A DNA stretch of 64,000 nucleotides, from the NCBI RefSeq assembly GCF_001687605.2, contig NZ_CP016539.2, positions 2,200,501-2,264,500 of the forward strand, written 5' to 3'. Positions 43,262 to 52,315 of this stretch are shown in pieces. The first letter of the stretch is position 1; each line of letters starts with the position of its first letter. Made by a program: the position numbers and the translations under genes. This DNA comes from Planococcus plakortidis. GTDB taxonomy: Bacteria > Bacillota > Bacilli > Bacillales_A > Planococcaceae. The notes under the pieces are model-generated. The model had not been told where the DNA came from. It saw only the letters and a list, made by a program, of their open reading frames with translations, and did no database searches.

Positions 43262-44426
43262 ACGACGCGAGACGAAATTGATCCATTCCGCAGGCATCGA
43301 TCCATTAACAGGCGCAGTCAATGTTCCGATCTATCTGTCTTCCACTTTTCATCAGGAGAGTATCGATTCGTTCGGGCCTTTCGATTACAGCCGTTCCGGC
43401 AACCCAACGCGCAAATCACTTGAGGAAACGATCGCCAAACTTGAAGGCGGCGCACGGGGCTTGGCCTTTTCTTCCGGCATGGCGGCTATTTCATCAGCCT
43501 TCATGCTGTTGAAAGCCGGCGACCATGTGCTCGTTTCGGAAGACGTGTACGGCGGCACGTACCGCTTCATCACGGAAGTGCTCGAAAAATTCAAAGTCGA
43601 TTACACCTTCGTCGATATGACCGACCTTGGCGAAGTGGCCGCCGCTTTCCAGCCGAATACGCGAGTCGTCTACATTGAAACGCCTTCCAATCCGGTCATG
43701 AAAATCACCGATATCGAAATGGCCGCTAAACTGGCGAAAGCGAACGATGCCATGACCTTTGTCGACAATACTTTCATGACACCGCTTTACCAGAACCCGC
43801 TTGAACTCGGCGCGGATATCGTACTTCACAGCGCGACGAAGTTCCTGTCGGGCCATAGCGATATCACGGCTGGGCTTGCGGTGACCAAAGATGCCGGGCT
43901 TGGGGAACAATTGGCATTCATCCAAAATACATTCGGCTCTGTACTCGGTGCCCAGGATTCCCATACCTTGATCCAAGGCATCAAGACACTTGGCGCCAGA
44001 ACGAAACAATCCGGTGAAACGACTGCGCGCATTGCGGAGTATTTGCATAAGCATCCGCTTGTCGAGGAAGTCTATTATCCCGGCTTCTCGTTCCATCCCG
44101 GAAACCCGATCCATAGCCGCCAAGCAAGCCACGCCGGTTGTGTGCTGTCATTCCGCCTGGCAGATAAAGACGCAGCCCGCATTCTCGTCGATGCTTTGGA
44201 GATCCCGGTGTTCGCGGTCAGTCTCGGTGCCGTCGAATCGATCCTATCCTATCCCGCTACGATGTCCCATGCCGCCATGCCGCCGGCTGAACGGGAAAAA
44301 CGCGGCATTACCGACGGGCTTCTGCGCTTCTCTGCAGGACTCGAGCATCCCGATGATTTGATCAATGACTTCAGCCAGGCACTCGAAAAAATTGCGATCG
44401 CCAAAGGGCTCAGCATCGCTGATTGA
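43254..44426 (+). CDS. metC: Cystathionine beta-lyase (MetC)
   Basis: 390 residues, a paralogue of the preceding gene. It cleaves cystathionine to homocysteine, pyruvate and ammonia. YSRSGNPTRKSLEE, FSSGMAAIS, ETPSNPVMKI and the PLP lysine in LHSATKFLSGHSDI are clear. AGGAGG precedes the ATG inside metI. With metI it makes homocysteine from homoserine made by the hom gene of this window; both are under SAM control. Confidence 0.94.
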   Translation: MSERRETKLIHSAGIDPLTGAVNVPIYLSSTFHQESIDSFGPFDYSRSGNPTRKSLEETIAKLEGGARGLAFSSGMAAISSAFMLLKAGDHVLVSEDVYGGTYRFITEVLEKFKVDYTFVDMTDLGEVAAAFQPNTRVVYIETPSNPVMKITDIEMAAKLAKANDAMTFVDNTFMTPLYQNPLELGADIVLHSATKFLSGHSDITAGLAVTKDAGLGEQLAFIQNTFGSVLGAQDSHTLIQGIKTLGARTKQSGETTARIAEYLHKHPLVEEVYYPGFSFHPGNPIHSRQASHAGCVLSFRLADKDAARILVDALEIPVFAVSLGAVESILSYPATMSHAAMPPAEREKRGITDGLLRFSAGLEHPDDLINDFSQALEKIAIAKGLSIAD

Positions 44427-44443
44427 TGCCAAGCAATCAACAG

Positions 44444-44487
44444 ACTGCCCGCTTCGTCAATTACAAGACGAAGCGGGCAGTCTTTTT
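44444..44487 (+). terminator. Terminator after metC
   Basis: A 15-base-pair perfect stem (44444-44458 with 44467-44481), eight-base loop, then CTTTTT. Confidence 0.93.
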
Positions 44488-44529
44488 CACGTGCATCTGC
44501 AATACACCCGAATCCCCATATCCCAATAA

Positions 44530-44567
44530 GAAAGCCTGAATTCCAGGGGGAGGGAATTCAGGCTTTC
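44530..44567 (-). terminator. Hairpin after the malic enzyme gene
   Basis: GAAAGCCTGAATTCC (44530-44544) pairs perfectly with 44553-44567; the leftward T tract (CTTTCTTATT) is imperfect. Confidence 0.7.
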
Positions 44568-44576
44568 TTCCATTTA

Positions 44577-45788
44577 TCATAAAACGATCTGCTGGGCAGG
44601 CTCTTTGAGCGATACTTTGGCAACGCCCGTTTCTTCCGCAGCTTTGGAGACGGCTTCGGCAACCGCCTGTGCCACGCGCGGGTCGAACGGCTTCGGTATC
44701 ACATACTCTTCGTGCAGTTCATCGGTAGCGATCAAGGCGGCGATCGCTTCGACTGCCGCGATTTTCATCGCGTCATTGATATCACTCGCCTGTACATCGA
44801 GTGCGCCGCGGAATAACCCCGGGAACGCCAGTACATTATTGACCTGATTGGCAAAATCGGAACGCCCTGTCCCGATGACCCGTGCACCGGCTGATTTCGC
44901 GGCATGCGGCAAGATTTCAGGATTCGGGTTCGCCATGGCAAAGATGACCGGGTCTTCATTCATCGAGCGCACCATGCTTTCCGTCAATGTGCCTTCTGCC
45001 GATACGCCGACAAAGACGTCGGCATCGGCGATGACTTCCTCCAATTGCCCTTGTTCCATCCGGTAATTGCTCATTTCCGCTACTTCCGCCTTGAATGGAT
45101 TCATGCCGTTCGGGCGCCCTTTATATATCGCGCCTTTGGTGTCGCACATGACGATATGGCCGAATCCGAACTTCGCCAGCAATTTGACGATGGCAATGCC
45201 TGCTGCGCCGGCGCCATTCACGACCACTTTCACGTCCTCCACTTCCTTTTCGACCAACTTCAAGGAATTGATGAGGCCGGCCAGTGTGACAATCGCAGTG
45301 CCGTGCTGGTCATCATGGAATACGGGTATATTCATTTCCTGTTTTAAACGCTGTTCCACGATAAAACAAGTCGGGGCGGCGATATCTTCCAGATTGACGC
45401 CGCCAAAACCGGGTTCGAGCAATTTGACGGTCCGGATGATCTCTTCGGCATCCGTCGTATCCAGGCAGATCGGGAAAGCATCCACACCGGCAAATTCCTT
45501 GAACAAGAGAGCTTTCCCTTCCATGACCGGCAGCGCCGCTTGCGGCCCGATATTGCCAAGGCCGAGTACTGCGGTGCCATCCGTAATGACCGCCACCGTG
45601 TTGCCTTTCATCGTGTAGTCATGCACTTTCTGTGGGTCGGCATGAATTTCGCGGCACGGTGCGGCTACGCCAGGAGAATAGGCGAGGCTCAGATCCCTTT
45701 CGTTTTCCACAGCCACTTTTGAACGAATCTCCAATTTCCCTTGATGCCGGCTATGCAAGTTCAGCGAATCGTTTTTCAGATCGGTCAT
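44577..45788 (-). CDS. ytsJ: Malic enzyme (short, YtsJ type)
   Basis: About 403 residues. It decarboxylates malate to pyruvate with reduction of NAD(P). AYSPGVAAPCREI opens the catalytic region, with DGTAVLGLGNIGPQAALPVMEGKALLF, DIAAPTCF and FHDDQHGTAIVTLA following. The dinucleotide site is VVNGAGAAGIAIVKLL. The length is that of the B. subtilis YtsJ group, which is mainly NADP-dependent. I chose the ATG at 45788 (MTDLKND), with AAGGGAG nine bases upstream. It complements the malate synthase of the glyoxylate shunt by feeding pyruvate and NADPH. Confidence 0.92.
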   Translation of the reverse strand: MTDLKNDSLNLHSRHQGKLEIRSKVAVENERDLSLAYSPGVAAPCREIHADPQKVHDYTMKGNTVAVITDGTAVLGLGNIGPQAALPVMEGKALLFKEFAGVDAFPICLDTTDAEEIIRTVKLLEPGFGGVNLEDIAAPTCFIVEQRLKQEMNIPVFHDDQHGTAIVTLAGLINSLKLVEKEVEDVKVVVNGAGAAGIAIVKLLAKFGFGHIVMCDTKGAIYKGRPNGMNPFKAEVAEMSNYRMEQGQLEEVIADADVFVGVSAEGTLTESMVRSMNEDPVIFAMANPNPEILPHAAKSAGARVIGTGRSDFANQVNNVLAFPGLFRGALDVQASDINDAMKIAAVEAIAALIATDELHEEYVIPKPFDPRVAQAVAEAVSKAAEETGVAKVSLKEPAQQIVL

Positions 45789-45910
45789 TTGCCTCATCTC
45801 CCTTTTGATTATAATTGTTTATTATATCGCCTCCCCACTAAATTAAAAGACTTTTCTTATAATTCTGATTAATTTCAGACTTTAGGCTGATAGAGAAAGA
45901 GTGAGGATCC

Positions 45911-46846
45911 TCACCCTTTTTCCATATCCTGCTTGAGGAAATGGATCAACGCTTCTTCCCGTTTTCCTTGTACAGCTTTCGATTGCTCTTCCGGCCACTC
46001 GTAGAAGCCGCTCCCTGTCTTTGCCCCGAGTTCGCCTTTTCCTGTCAACTCACTTAATGTCCTGCCCGGTTTTTGGTCTGTCGACAGGTCTTCGAATAGA
46101 TAATCGGAGATCGCATGGAAAATATCCAAACCGCCGAGGTCTGCCGTCTGCAGCGGGCCGGTCACCGGCAAGCGCCTGCCGATGCTATACGTAACAGCTG
46201 CATCGATATCTTCTTTCGACGCCACTCCCGCATCCAGCAAAGCTTGCGCTTCACGGAACAAGGCGAACTGGAGGCGGTTCCCGATAAATCCGGGAAGCTC
46301 TTTTTTCAACATCACCGCTTGCTTTTTCATCTGTTCGATGAATGCCTTTGTTTGCTGCAAAGTTTTTTCATCGGTCTTCTCCCCGCCGACGATTTCCACG
46401 AGCGGCACTAAATGTGCAGGATTCCAGAAATGCGTCAATACGAAGCGTTCAGGATGTTTCATCCCTTCAGCGAGTGCAGTCGGCATCAGCCCTGAGCTAT
46501 TGCTCGCGATGATAATATCGTTTGCGGCCAGCTCTTCCAGCTGATGATAGATTTTATGCTTCAAGGCCATATTTTCCGGTACGGCTTCGATGATGAATTC
46601 TGCATCTTTCACTGCTTCTTCCAAGGATGTTGTGAATGCAACATGTTCTGCTATCTCCTGTGCCTGTCCCTCATTGATCAGTTCATTGTCTGCCATGAGT
46701 TGCAGTTTCGCTGCAAAACCTTTTTTCGCCGTTTCCAGATCGTGGTTGTCTACCCCGAATATTTTCACTGAATGTCCGCTCCATGATGCTGACAATGCAA
46801 TTGAATGCCCCATCGTACCTGCTCCGATAATCGCGATGTTCTTCAT
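45911..46846 (-). CDS. 3-hydroxyacyl-CoA dehydrogenase family protein
   Basis: About 311 residues. N-terminal Rossmann site IGAGTMGHSIALSA, then FIIEAVPENMALKHKIY, the catalytic serine and histidine region ASNSSGLMPT and LTHFWNPAHLVPLVEIVGG, and the dimerisation helices (GFIGNRLQFALFREAQALLDAGVAS). It oxidises 3-hydroxyacyl-CoA or a related hydroxy acid with NAD; the C-terminal part fits HBD and lambda-crystallin types. I chose the ATG at 46846, with AAGGAGAGG upstream; the longer open frame to 47026 is non-coding extension. Single gene. Confidence 0.9.
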   Translation of the reverse strand: MKNIAIIGAGTMGHSIALSASWSGHSVKIFGVDNHDLETAKKGFAAKLQLMADNELINEGQAQEIAEHVAFTTSLEEAVKDAEFIIEAVPENMALKHKIYHQLEELAANDIIIASNSSGLMPTALAEGMKHPERFVLTHFWNPAHLVPLVEIVGGEKTDEKTLQQTKAFIEQMKKQAVMLKKELPGFIGNRLQFALFREAQALLDAGVASKEDIDAAVTYSIGRRLPVTGPLQTADLGGLDIFHAISDYLFEDLSTDQKPGRTLSELTGKGELGAKTGSGFYEWPEEQSKAVQGKREEALIHFLKQDMEKG

Positions 46847-46894
46847 CTTGACCCTCTCCTTTATGTAAAGATAACATGGCTTCATGTACTGCCA

Positions 46895-46921
46895 AAAAGC
46901 CCGCTGCATGAGCGGGCTTTT
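46895..46921 (-). terminator. Terminator after the lipoprotein gene
   Basis: AAAAGCCCGCT (46895-46905) pairs with AGCGGGCTTTT (46911-46921), five-base loop. Confidence 0.9.
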
Positions 46922-46937
46922 CGTCAAAGCCGTCCGT

Positions 46938-47672
46938 TTATTTCGTTTTTTCGCCAAGCTCGATGGATGCCAGTGTGGATGTAATCGCCATCTCATCGGG
47001 GTCATCTGCATTTGCGCGAAATTCACGTTTCACTTCCCCGTAACCTTCGACAAAATAATTGCGGTTGATGGAACCATCTTCTTCAGAAACCGATTCAAGC
47101 ACGAAAACATCGTCGAAGTTTTCGTACGGTGTCTCTAGGCTGGTTCCCGTTTCAATGATAGTCGCATCACCGATTTCCTGGCCTTCCTCGATCGGGAATT
47201 CCAGATAAGTCGAAATCACATCCAAAGCTTCCAATTCCTCAAAGCTTGCTTCATATTCATCATAAAACTCGCCTTCCTGCTTGACCAGTTCGATGCGGTC
47301 ATCGTGCAGGCGGAAGACTTTCAGGACCACGGTCCCCCCATTATCTTCATAAGTCGCCACATGGTTCGCTTCCATATAATCGGTTTTCAGCGTAAACTCG
47401 GCAAATTCATTTCCGTACCCCTCGAACCTGGCAGTAGACCCATCCTCCAGAAAGTAATCATATGGATCGACGGCTGCCTGTCCGCCTTCATGGCTGTCGC
47501 CGCTTGTGCCTTCAGCCGGTTCCTCCTCCGTCGCTGCTTCTGGTGCTTGATCCTGTTCCGTTTCTTCCTGCGCTGCACCTTCTTCAGGTTCTTCTGTTAC
47601 CGCATCCTCTGTCCCGCAGCCAGCGACTGTCAGCGTCAGTGCCAACCCTCCTAAACCAAGCCAATATTTCAT
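46938..47672 (-). CDS. Hypothetical lipoprotein
   Basis: 244 residues. A lipobox VAGC ends the signal at residue ~19. A long Glu/Gln/Ala/Pro linker (to ~residue 65) precedes a globular domain that begins ATYEDNGGTVVLKVFRLHDDRIELVK, with an acidic surface and FVEGYGEVKREFR near the end. It looks like one of the common uncharacterised exported lipoproteins of this family of organisms. AAGGAG before the ATG at 47672. Confidence 0.82.
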   Translation of the reverse strand: MKYWLGLGGLALTLTVAGCGTEDAVTEEPEEGAAQEETEQDQAPEAATEEEPAEGTSGDSHEGGQAAVDPYDYFLEDGSTARFEGYGNEFAEFTLKTDYMEANHVATYEDNGGTVVLKVFRLHDDRIELVKQEGEFYDEYEASFEELEALDVISTYLEFPIEEGQEIGDATIIETGTSLETPYENFDDVFVLESVSEEDGSINRNYFVEGYGEVKREFRANADDPDEMAITSTLASIELGEKTK

Positions 47673-47779
47673 TAACTCGTCTCCTTTTTTAAATAGACGG
47701 CTAACGGACTATATAGTTACGGAATATTCAGTTATTAATTAACAGAATTGATTAGAAATTCCTGTTCCAGGCAAGCCGG

Positions 47780-48109
47780 TCATAGATGGAGTGAATCGTG
47801 GTAAATGGGCTTCAAGTGGATATCATATTCTTTTCGCACTTCGTTTAAATCGTAAATATGCCCCCGAAAATCGGGGTCTTCAAGTTTCTCGATCTGTTCA
47901 TGCACGAGATCCGCAAAATAGACGCCTACGGCTACGCCTTTTGGATATTTCCGCTTCACTTCCGCTACAAATTCATCTGTCAGCTCTTGGTTGAAAGCAT
48001 GGTAAAGCGCTGCATTCACCACAGTCAAAGAATCTTTCGTCGCGTAGGAGACGACATAATAATTGCCATATTCGTCCTTCAAGAGATCGCGTTCGGCTTC
48101 TATATTCAT
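47780..48109 (-). CDS. Hypothetical cytoplasmic protein
   Basis: 109 residues with AAGGAGGAG ahead of the ATG at 48109. Mixed alpha/beta, acidic, no cysteine or membrane segment; KDEYGNYYVVSYATKDSLTVVNAALYH and VKRKYPKGVAVGVYFADLVHEQI stand out. Not recognised. It precedes the lipoprotein gene by about 107 bases on the same strand. Confidence 0.7.
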   Translation of the reverse strand: MNIEAERDLLKDEYGNYYVVSYATKDSLTVVNAALYHAFNQELTDEFVAEVKRKYPKGVAVGVYFADLVHEQIEKLEDPDFRGHIYDLNEVRKEYDIHLKPIYHDSLHL

Positions 48110-48200
48110 CCTCTTCTCCTCCTTTTAACACTACTACTTGTCCATACCCTGAGGGAGCATGGCGAAAACAGGAATTCCAACTCTCCCATAAACCCGAAAA

Positions 48201-48233
48201 TGCCCCAGCTGCCCGAACTGGCGGGCTGGGGCA
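48201..48233 (-). terminator. Terminator after the DUF4956 gene
   Basis: TGCCCCAGC (48201-48209) pairs with GCTGGGGCA (48225-48233); TTTTC follows on the minus strand. Confidence 0.85.
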
Positions 48234-48240
48234 AGATGCT

Positions 48241-48924
48241 TCATTCCAAGGCTTGTGTATAAGAAAGGGATACTTTCAAATTGGCATTGCGTTCGCGGAT
48301 CAGGTCAAGCAAGTCCCTGTCTTTAACGCCTTGTTTCCCGCGGATCGAGAAGGTATAAAGAATCATCGTCCCGAGATTCGCCGTCTCCACCTGGCGCAGT
48401 TTAAACTCTTCGGTCTGTTCGGCCAAAATATCATCGAGAAACTGTTCTTCATTCAAATTTTCGGGAACCATGACTTTAAGCAATTGGGTGCTGCGGCCTT
48501 TTCCGTAATTGCTTTTGAAAAGGAAATAGAATACGAAAGATGCAAACAAGGTCAAAGCGACTGCGAGCTGGAATTGAAAAAGCCCTGCGGTCATTCCGAC
48601 ACATAAGCCGAAGAAGATGTAGGCGATATCTTTCGCATTGGTGACAGCGCTGCGGAAGCGTATCAACGAAAAGACTGCGAATAAGCCGAAAGCGACGCCG
48701 GCATTGCCGCTGACGACATTCATGACAACCGAGACGACGACACTCATCATGATAATCGTGTGGACAAAGTCCTGGGAGTAATGCTCCCCCGTGAATGTCA
48801 ATTGGTATACTTGCGTGATGATCAAACTCAATACGAGCGCTATCGCCATCGCAAATGAGCTCATCCACAATGTCGATTCCCCCGTTTCTGCACTAACGCT
48901 AAAAAGTTCATTGATTTTTTCCAT
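48241..48924 (-). CDS. DUF4956 membrane protein
   Basis: 227 residues. Four N-terminal membrane helices carry the family pattern VVSGNAGVAFGLFAVFSLIRFRSAVTNAKDIAYIF, and a cytoplasmic C-terminal ~85-residue alpha/beta domain follows. It is the usual partner of VTC-domain proteins, and here overlaps one by 17 bases. Its activity is not known. Confidence 0.9.
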   Translation of the reverse strand: MEKINELFSVSAETGESTLWMSSFAMAIALVLSLIITQVYQLTFTGEHYSQDFVHTIIMMSVVVSVVMNVVSGNAGVAFGLFAVFSLIRFRSAVTNAKDIAYIFFGLCVGMTAGLFQFQLAVALTLFASFVFYFLFKSNYGKGRSTQLLKVMVPENLNEEQFLDDILAEQTEEFKLRQVETANLGTMILYTFSIRGKQGVKDRDLLDLIRERNANLKVSLSYTQALE

Positions 48925-49687
48925 GCCAATCTCCTCCTATTGTTGTTTGTTCTGCGAATCCCGCTTGTACAAGATCCGTTTCTGCCAGTTGTTCAGTCGA
49001 TGTGCAAAATTTCGAAGCGCTGCGCTGTTCACAATTTTGTTTCTGCAAGATCCGCGCAAGCCAAAGCGGCACACTATGGTCGACCTTCACTTCCATAACA
49101 ACTAGGCCCGGATCAATGAAATGGTCGCCATGCGGGCCTTTGTCCAGCTGCAATTCATCCCGCCTGCAGCGCAAATTGAAATCGAAGGTAATCCGCAAAT
49201 CACTATCGCTTTTTCCGTGCATGGCGTGGCGGTCATAAGCGACAATCATTGTCGGCTCCAGCCCGTACAAGCGGCGAAAATAATCGATTTCCCTCAGCAC
49301 TTGGGGGTTGGAGCTTTCGTAGTCATCCGCTAATCCGAATATGGGCGCCGCTAAATAGCGGTGCGCTTCAGAAAGGGGCATCGTCAGCCTTCGTTTGTAG
49401 ACGACCTTGCCATGTTTTTGTTTGACCTCGAAAAATGCCAAGCCATCAGGGCCAGTATCGCCATAAACGCGCAGCCTCAGTTTCTGCCGGTATCTCAATT
49501 TGTTTTTCGTCTCGTAATAGATGGCCCGCTCCGCATTGTCGAAATACAGGCTGCTCACGGTATAGCGGCCGTCTTTCCCATTCCGGTCATCGCGCATATA
49601 CGGCGCCAGTTCATGGATCAATGCCTCATACTGTTTCCGTGTAATCAAATACTTCTGTTCCTTCCTGCTGAAAATTTCAATGGCCAT
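48908..49687 (-). CDS. VTC-domain protein (polyphosphate polymerase-like)
   Basis: About 259 residues of the triphosphate tunnel fold. RKEQKYLITRKQYEAL, YTVSSLYFDNAERAIYYETKNKLRYRQKLRLRVYG and FFEVKQKHGKVVYKRR carry the basic and acidic residues that line the tunnel, and LVVMEVKVDHSVPLWL closes it. In yeast Vtc4 the domain makes polyphosphate; in bacteria the DUF4956/VTC pair is of uncertain role. I chose the ATG at 49687 (MAIEIFSRK), with AAGGAGGG ahead; the longer frame to 49819 has no site. Confidence 0.88.
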   Translation of the reverse strand: MAIEIFSRKEQKYLITRKQYEALIHELAPYMRDDRNGKDGRYTVSSLYFDNAERAIYYETKNKLRYRQKLRLRVYGDTGPDGLAFFEVKQKHGKVVYKRRLTMPLSEAHRYLAAPIFGLADDYESSNPQVLREIDYFRRLYGLEPTMIVAYDRHAMHGKSDSDLRITFDFNLRCRRDELQLDKGPHGDHFIDPGLVVMEVKVDHSVPLWLARILQKQNCEQRSASKFCTSTEQLAETDLVQAGFAEQTTIGGDWHGKNQ

Positions 49688-49818
49688 TTGTTTCCCTCCT
49701 TGGTGGATGATGGGTGATTTGCATAATGCAAGTATGCGTTTTGAAAGTGAGAAAGTACTGAGACTATTCTGAGAGTTTAATGAGAAATTATTTTGGTAAA
49801 TATTTGAATACTTCAACA

Positions 49819-49853
49819 CAAAAAAACCTGAAGCCTTTGAAAGACTTCAGGTT
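49819..49853 (-). terminator. Terminator after the YeiH-type gene
   Basis: AACCTGAAG (49825-49833) pairs with CTTCAGGTT (49845-49853); A tract to the left. Confidence 0.88.
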
Positions 49854-49857
49854 GCGC

Positions 49858-51006
49858 TTAGATAGCCAGCTGCACCAAATCGCCGAACAGCGAGATGAGC
49901 AATAGACTGACTGCCCCCACCGAAATGGCTGCAATCAAGCCGATATAGAACGGCTTCATTCCCATTCCGCGGAATATTTTCAAATTGGTTGATAACCCCA
50001 CTCCTGCCATCGCAAGGCCCAGCATATAGGTTGAGCCGAACGAACTCCAAAAGCTGTAGAACTCTTCCCAGCCCGTGGCACCGAACACGCCGAATGCCCG
50101 GCCGCCTGAAGCGAGTGTCGCATCCCCGATCGTCCGGAGAAGCGATAACAAAAGAAACCCTAAAATGAAGAAAGGAAACAATTTATACCATTTCGGCATG
50201 GTGCCGCCTTCTTGCCCTTCGCTCCGGAAAAACAAATACGCGATCAGCGGAATCACCGCAATAATGAACAGGTTGCGCGTCAATTTCGTGATGGTCGCCA
50301 CATCGAGCGCAAGCGTCGAGCCGTACATTTGTTCATACATCAAGGCAGCGCCAGTCACTTGCGCCGTGTCATGTATGGCGGTGCCGAGAAATAGCCCTGC
50401 CTTGATCGGCTCTTCCGCAAAAAAGAAGTGGGCAAGATATGGATAAAACAACATGCCGATCAGCCCGAAAACCGTGATATTGGCGATCGCATACGAAATT
50501 TCATTTTCCTTTGCGCGAATCACCGGCGCCGTCGCCATGATGGCCGTCACGCCGCATATCCCTGTCCCATTGGCGATCAATGCGCCAAGCCGATTGGATT
50601 GGCCCAAGAGTTTCGTGAAAAACAAGGTGACCCCGATGCCCACCGTGATACAAGCGATAATGAGCGGCATGCCCCATGCCCCAAGCGTCAATGCTTCCGT
50701 CAAGCTCAAGCGCAAACCGAGCAGGATGATGCCGAGACGCAATGCGTATTTGACCGCAAAACCGACGCCACTGATGAATAGCTCCGGCAAGCCAACCGTA
50801 TTGCGGATGAGGATCCCGATCAGGATCGCCACAAAAATTCCCGATACCGGGCTTTTGCCACCCTCCGGCAACAGCCCCATCGCCCCGAGTGCCATACCGA
50901 ACAAATCTGCGCCGTAAATACCGGCCCATATAACCAATAAACAAATGGCCAGGCCCGGAAGCAGCCTGACCATTCGCTGATTTTTCGTGTTTTTCCGCAC
51001 GTCCAT
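49858..51006 (-). CDS. YeiH family putative sulfate exporter (UPF0324)
   Basis: 382 residues with about ten membrane helices. Family segments are LRLGIILLGLRLSLTEAL, ANGTGICGVTAIMATAPVI, ISYAIANITVFGLIGMLFYPYLA and FLGTAIHDTAQVTGAALMY. Proteins of this family are often annotated as sulfate exporters on thin evidence. AAGGAG is six bases before the ATG at 51006. Single gene downstream of the polysaccharide operon. Confidence 0.9.
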   Translation of the reverse strand: MDVRKNTKNQRMVRLLPGLAICLLVIWAGIYGADLFGMALGAMGLLPEGGKSPVSGIFVAILIGILIRNTVGLPELFISGVGFAVKYALRLGIILLGLRLSLTEALTLGAWGMPLIIACITVGIGVTLFFTKLLGQSNRLGALIANGTGICGVTAIMATAPVIRAKENEISYAIANITVFGLIGMLFYPYLAHFFFAEEPIKAGLFLGTAIHDTAQVTGAALMYEQMYGSTLALDVATITKLTRNLFIIAVIPLIAYLFFRSEGQEGGTMPKWYKLFPFFILGFLLLSLLRTIGDATLASGGRAFGVFGATGWEEFYSFWSSFGSTYMLGLAMAGVGLSTNLKIFRGMGMKPFYIGLIAAISVGAVSLLLISLFGDLVQLAI

Positions 51007-51077
51007 CTGCTCCTTGCGAAACGTCTTTTGATTTCGTATTAATCATACCATCAAAATGCGGCTCGGTCTAAGGGCGT

Positions 51078-52283
51078 TTAGGACAGGATTTCTTCGAGCA
51101 GCGCAATGATGCGCTGCTGCTGCTCCGGCTTCAAGTCGGATCCAGAAGGCAGGCAAAGCCCTTCGGCGAATAATTTTTCGCTGACAGCCGTCTTGCCATG
51201 CGGATTATGGGAATAGAATTTGCATCCGGCAAACAGGGGTTGCATATGAAGCGGTTTCCAGACTCTGCGCGATTCGATATTTTCCGAATCCAGCCATTCC
51301 CGGATATGGTCAGGCGACCGATCGGTACGAGCCGGGTCGAGCAGCATGACCGTCAGCCAGCGGTTCGAGCGGGTGCCTTCAAGTTCTGGCTGGAACTTCA
51401 CCGCTTCATGCTTGCCAAGAGCTGTAAAATAGCGGCTGAAGACCGCCCGGCGCGCCGACACGCGCAGTTCGATCGCTTCGAGCTGCGCACGCCCGATGCC
51501 GGCTAGCACATTGCTCATGCGGTAATTATAGCCGACACGGCTATGTTCATAGAACGGCGCGTCATCTTTCGCCTGGGAGGCGAGAAATCTTGCTTGCGCC
51601 ACTCCTTTGCGGTCATTCGATACCAGCATGCCGCCCCCGGAAGTCGTGATGATTTTATTGCCATTGAACGAATAAATGCCGTAAGCCCCAAGACTTCCCG
51701 TTTTCTTCCCTTTATACGTAGAACCGAGGGATTCCGCTGCATCCTCGATGATCGGCACCCCGTAATGATCGCAAAGGGCAATGAGTTCATCCATGCGGGC
51801 GCTTTGTCCATAAATATGTACGACAATCACCGCTTTAGGAAGTTTGCCCTCTTGTTCGGCGGCTGCGAATGCTTTTTGCAGCGCCCAGGGAGACATATTC
51901 CACGTTTCTTCTTCCGAATCGATAAAGACAGGTTCCGCACCGGCGTAAAGAATCGGATTCGCACTTGCCACAAACGTCAAACTTGAACAGAATACACGGT
52001 CTCCCTTTCCGACCCCCAATAATTGCAAGGCCAGATGGATTGCGGCTGTCCCTGAAGATAACGCGGCCGCGGCCTGTGTCGTGGCATAGGCCGCCATTTC
52101 CGCCTCGAACTGGTTGACATTCGCCCCCATCGGCGCAATCCAATTGGACTCGAACGCTTCACTGATATACTTCTGCTCATTCCCTGTCATGTGCGGGGCA
52201 GAAAGAAAAATCCTATCGCCTGTTTCTTTAACCGGAACCGGAAATGGCATAACCGATGCTCCTGTTTCCTGTCGAATGTTCAT
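51078..52283 (-). CDS. DegT/DnrJ/EryC1/StrS-type sugar aminotransferase
   Basis: About 401 residues of PLP fold type I. The substrate-sugar loop is APMGANVNQFEAEMA, with SSGTAAIHLALQLLGVG, FIDSEEETWNMSP, IIEDAAESLGSTYKG and the PLP lysine in SFNGNKIITTSGGG. It transfers an amino group to a 4-keto-6-deoxy nucleotide sugar, probably the product of the dehydratase in the same operon. I chose the ATG at 52283, with GGAGG nine to ten bases ahead. Last gene of the operon. Confidence 0.9.
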   Translation of the reverse strand: MNIRQETGASVMPFPVPVKETGDRIFLSAPHMTGNEQKYISEAFESNWIAPMGANVNQFEAEMAAYATTQAAAALSSGTAAIHLALQLLGVGKGDRVFCSSLTFVASANPILYAGAEPVFIDSEEETWNMSPWALQKAFAAAEQEGKLPKAVIVVHIYGQSARMDELIALCDHYGVPIIEDAAESLGSTYKGKKTGSLGAYGIYSFNGNKIITTSGGGMLVSNDRKGVAQARFLASQAKDDAPFYEHSRVGYNYRMSNVLAGIGRAQLEAIELRVSARRAVFSRYFTALGKHEAVKFQPELEGTRSNRWLTVMLLDPARTDRSPDHIREWLDSENIESRRVWKPLHMQPLFAGCKFYSHNPHGKTAVSEKLFAEGLCLPSGSDLKPEQQQRIIALLEEILS

Positions 52284-52315
52284 GTACAACAGCCTCCTCT
52301 TCTTCCTCGGCACGT

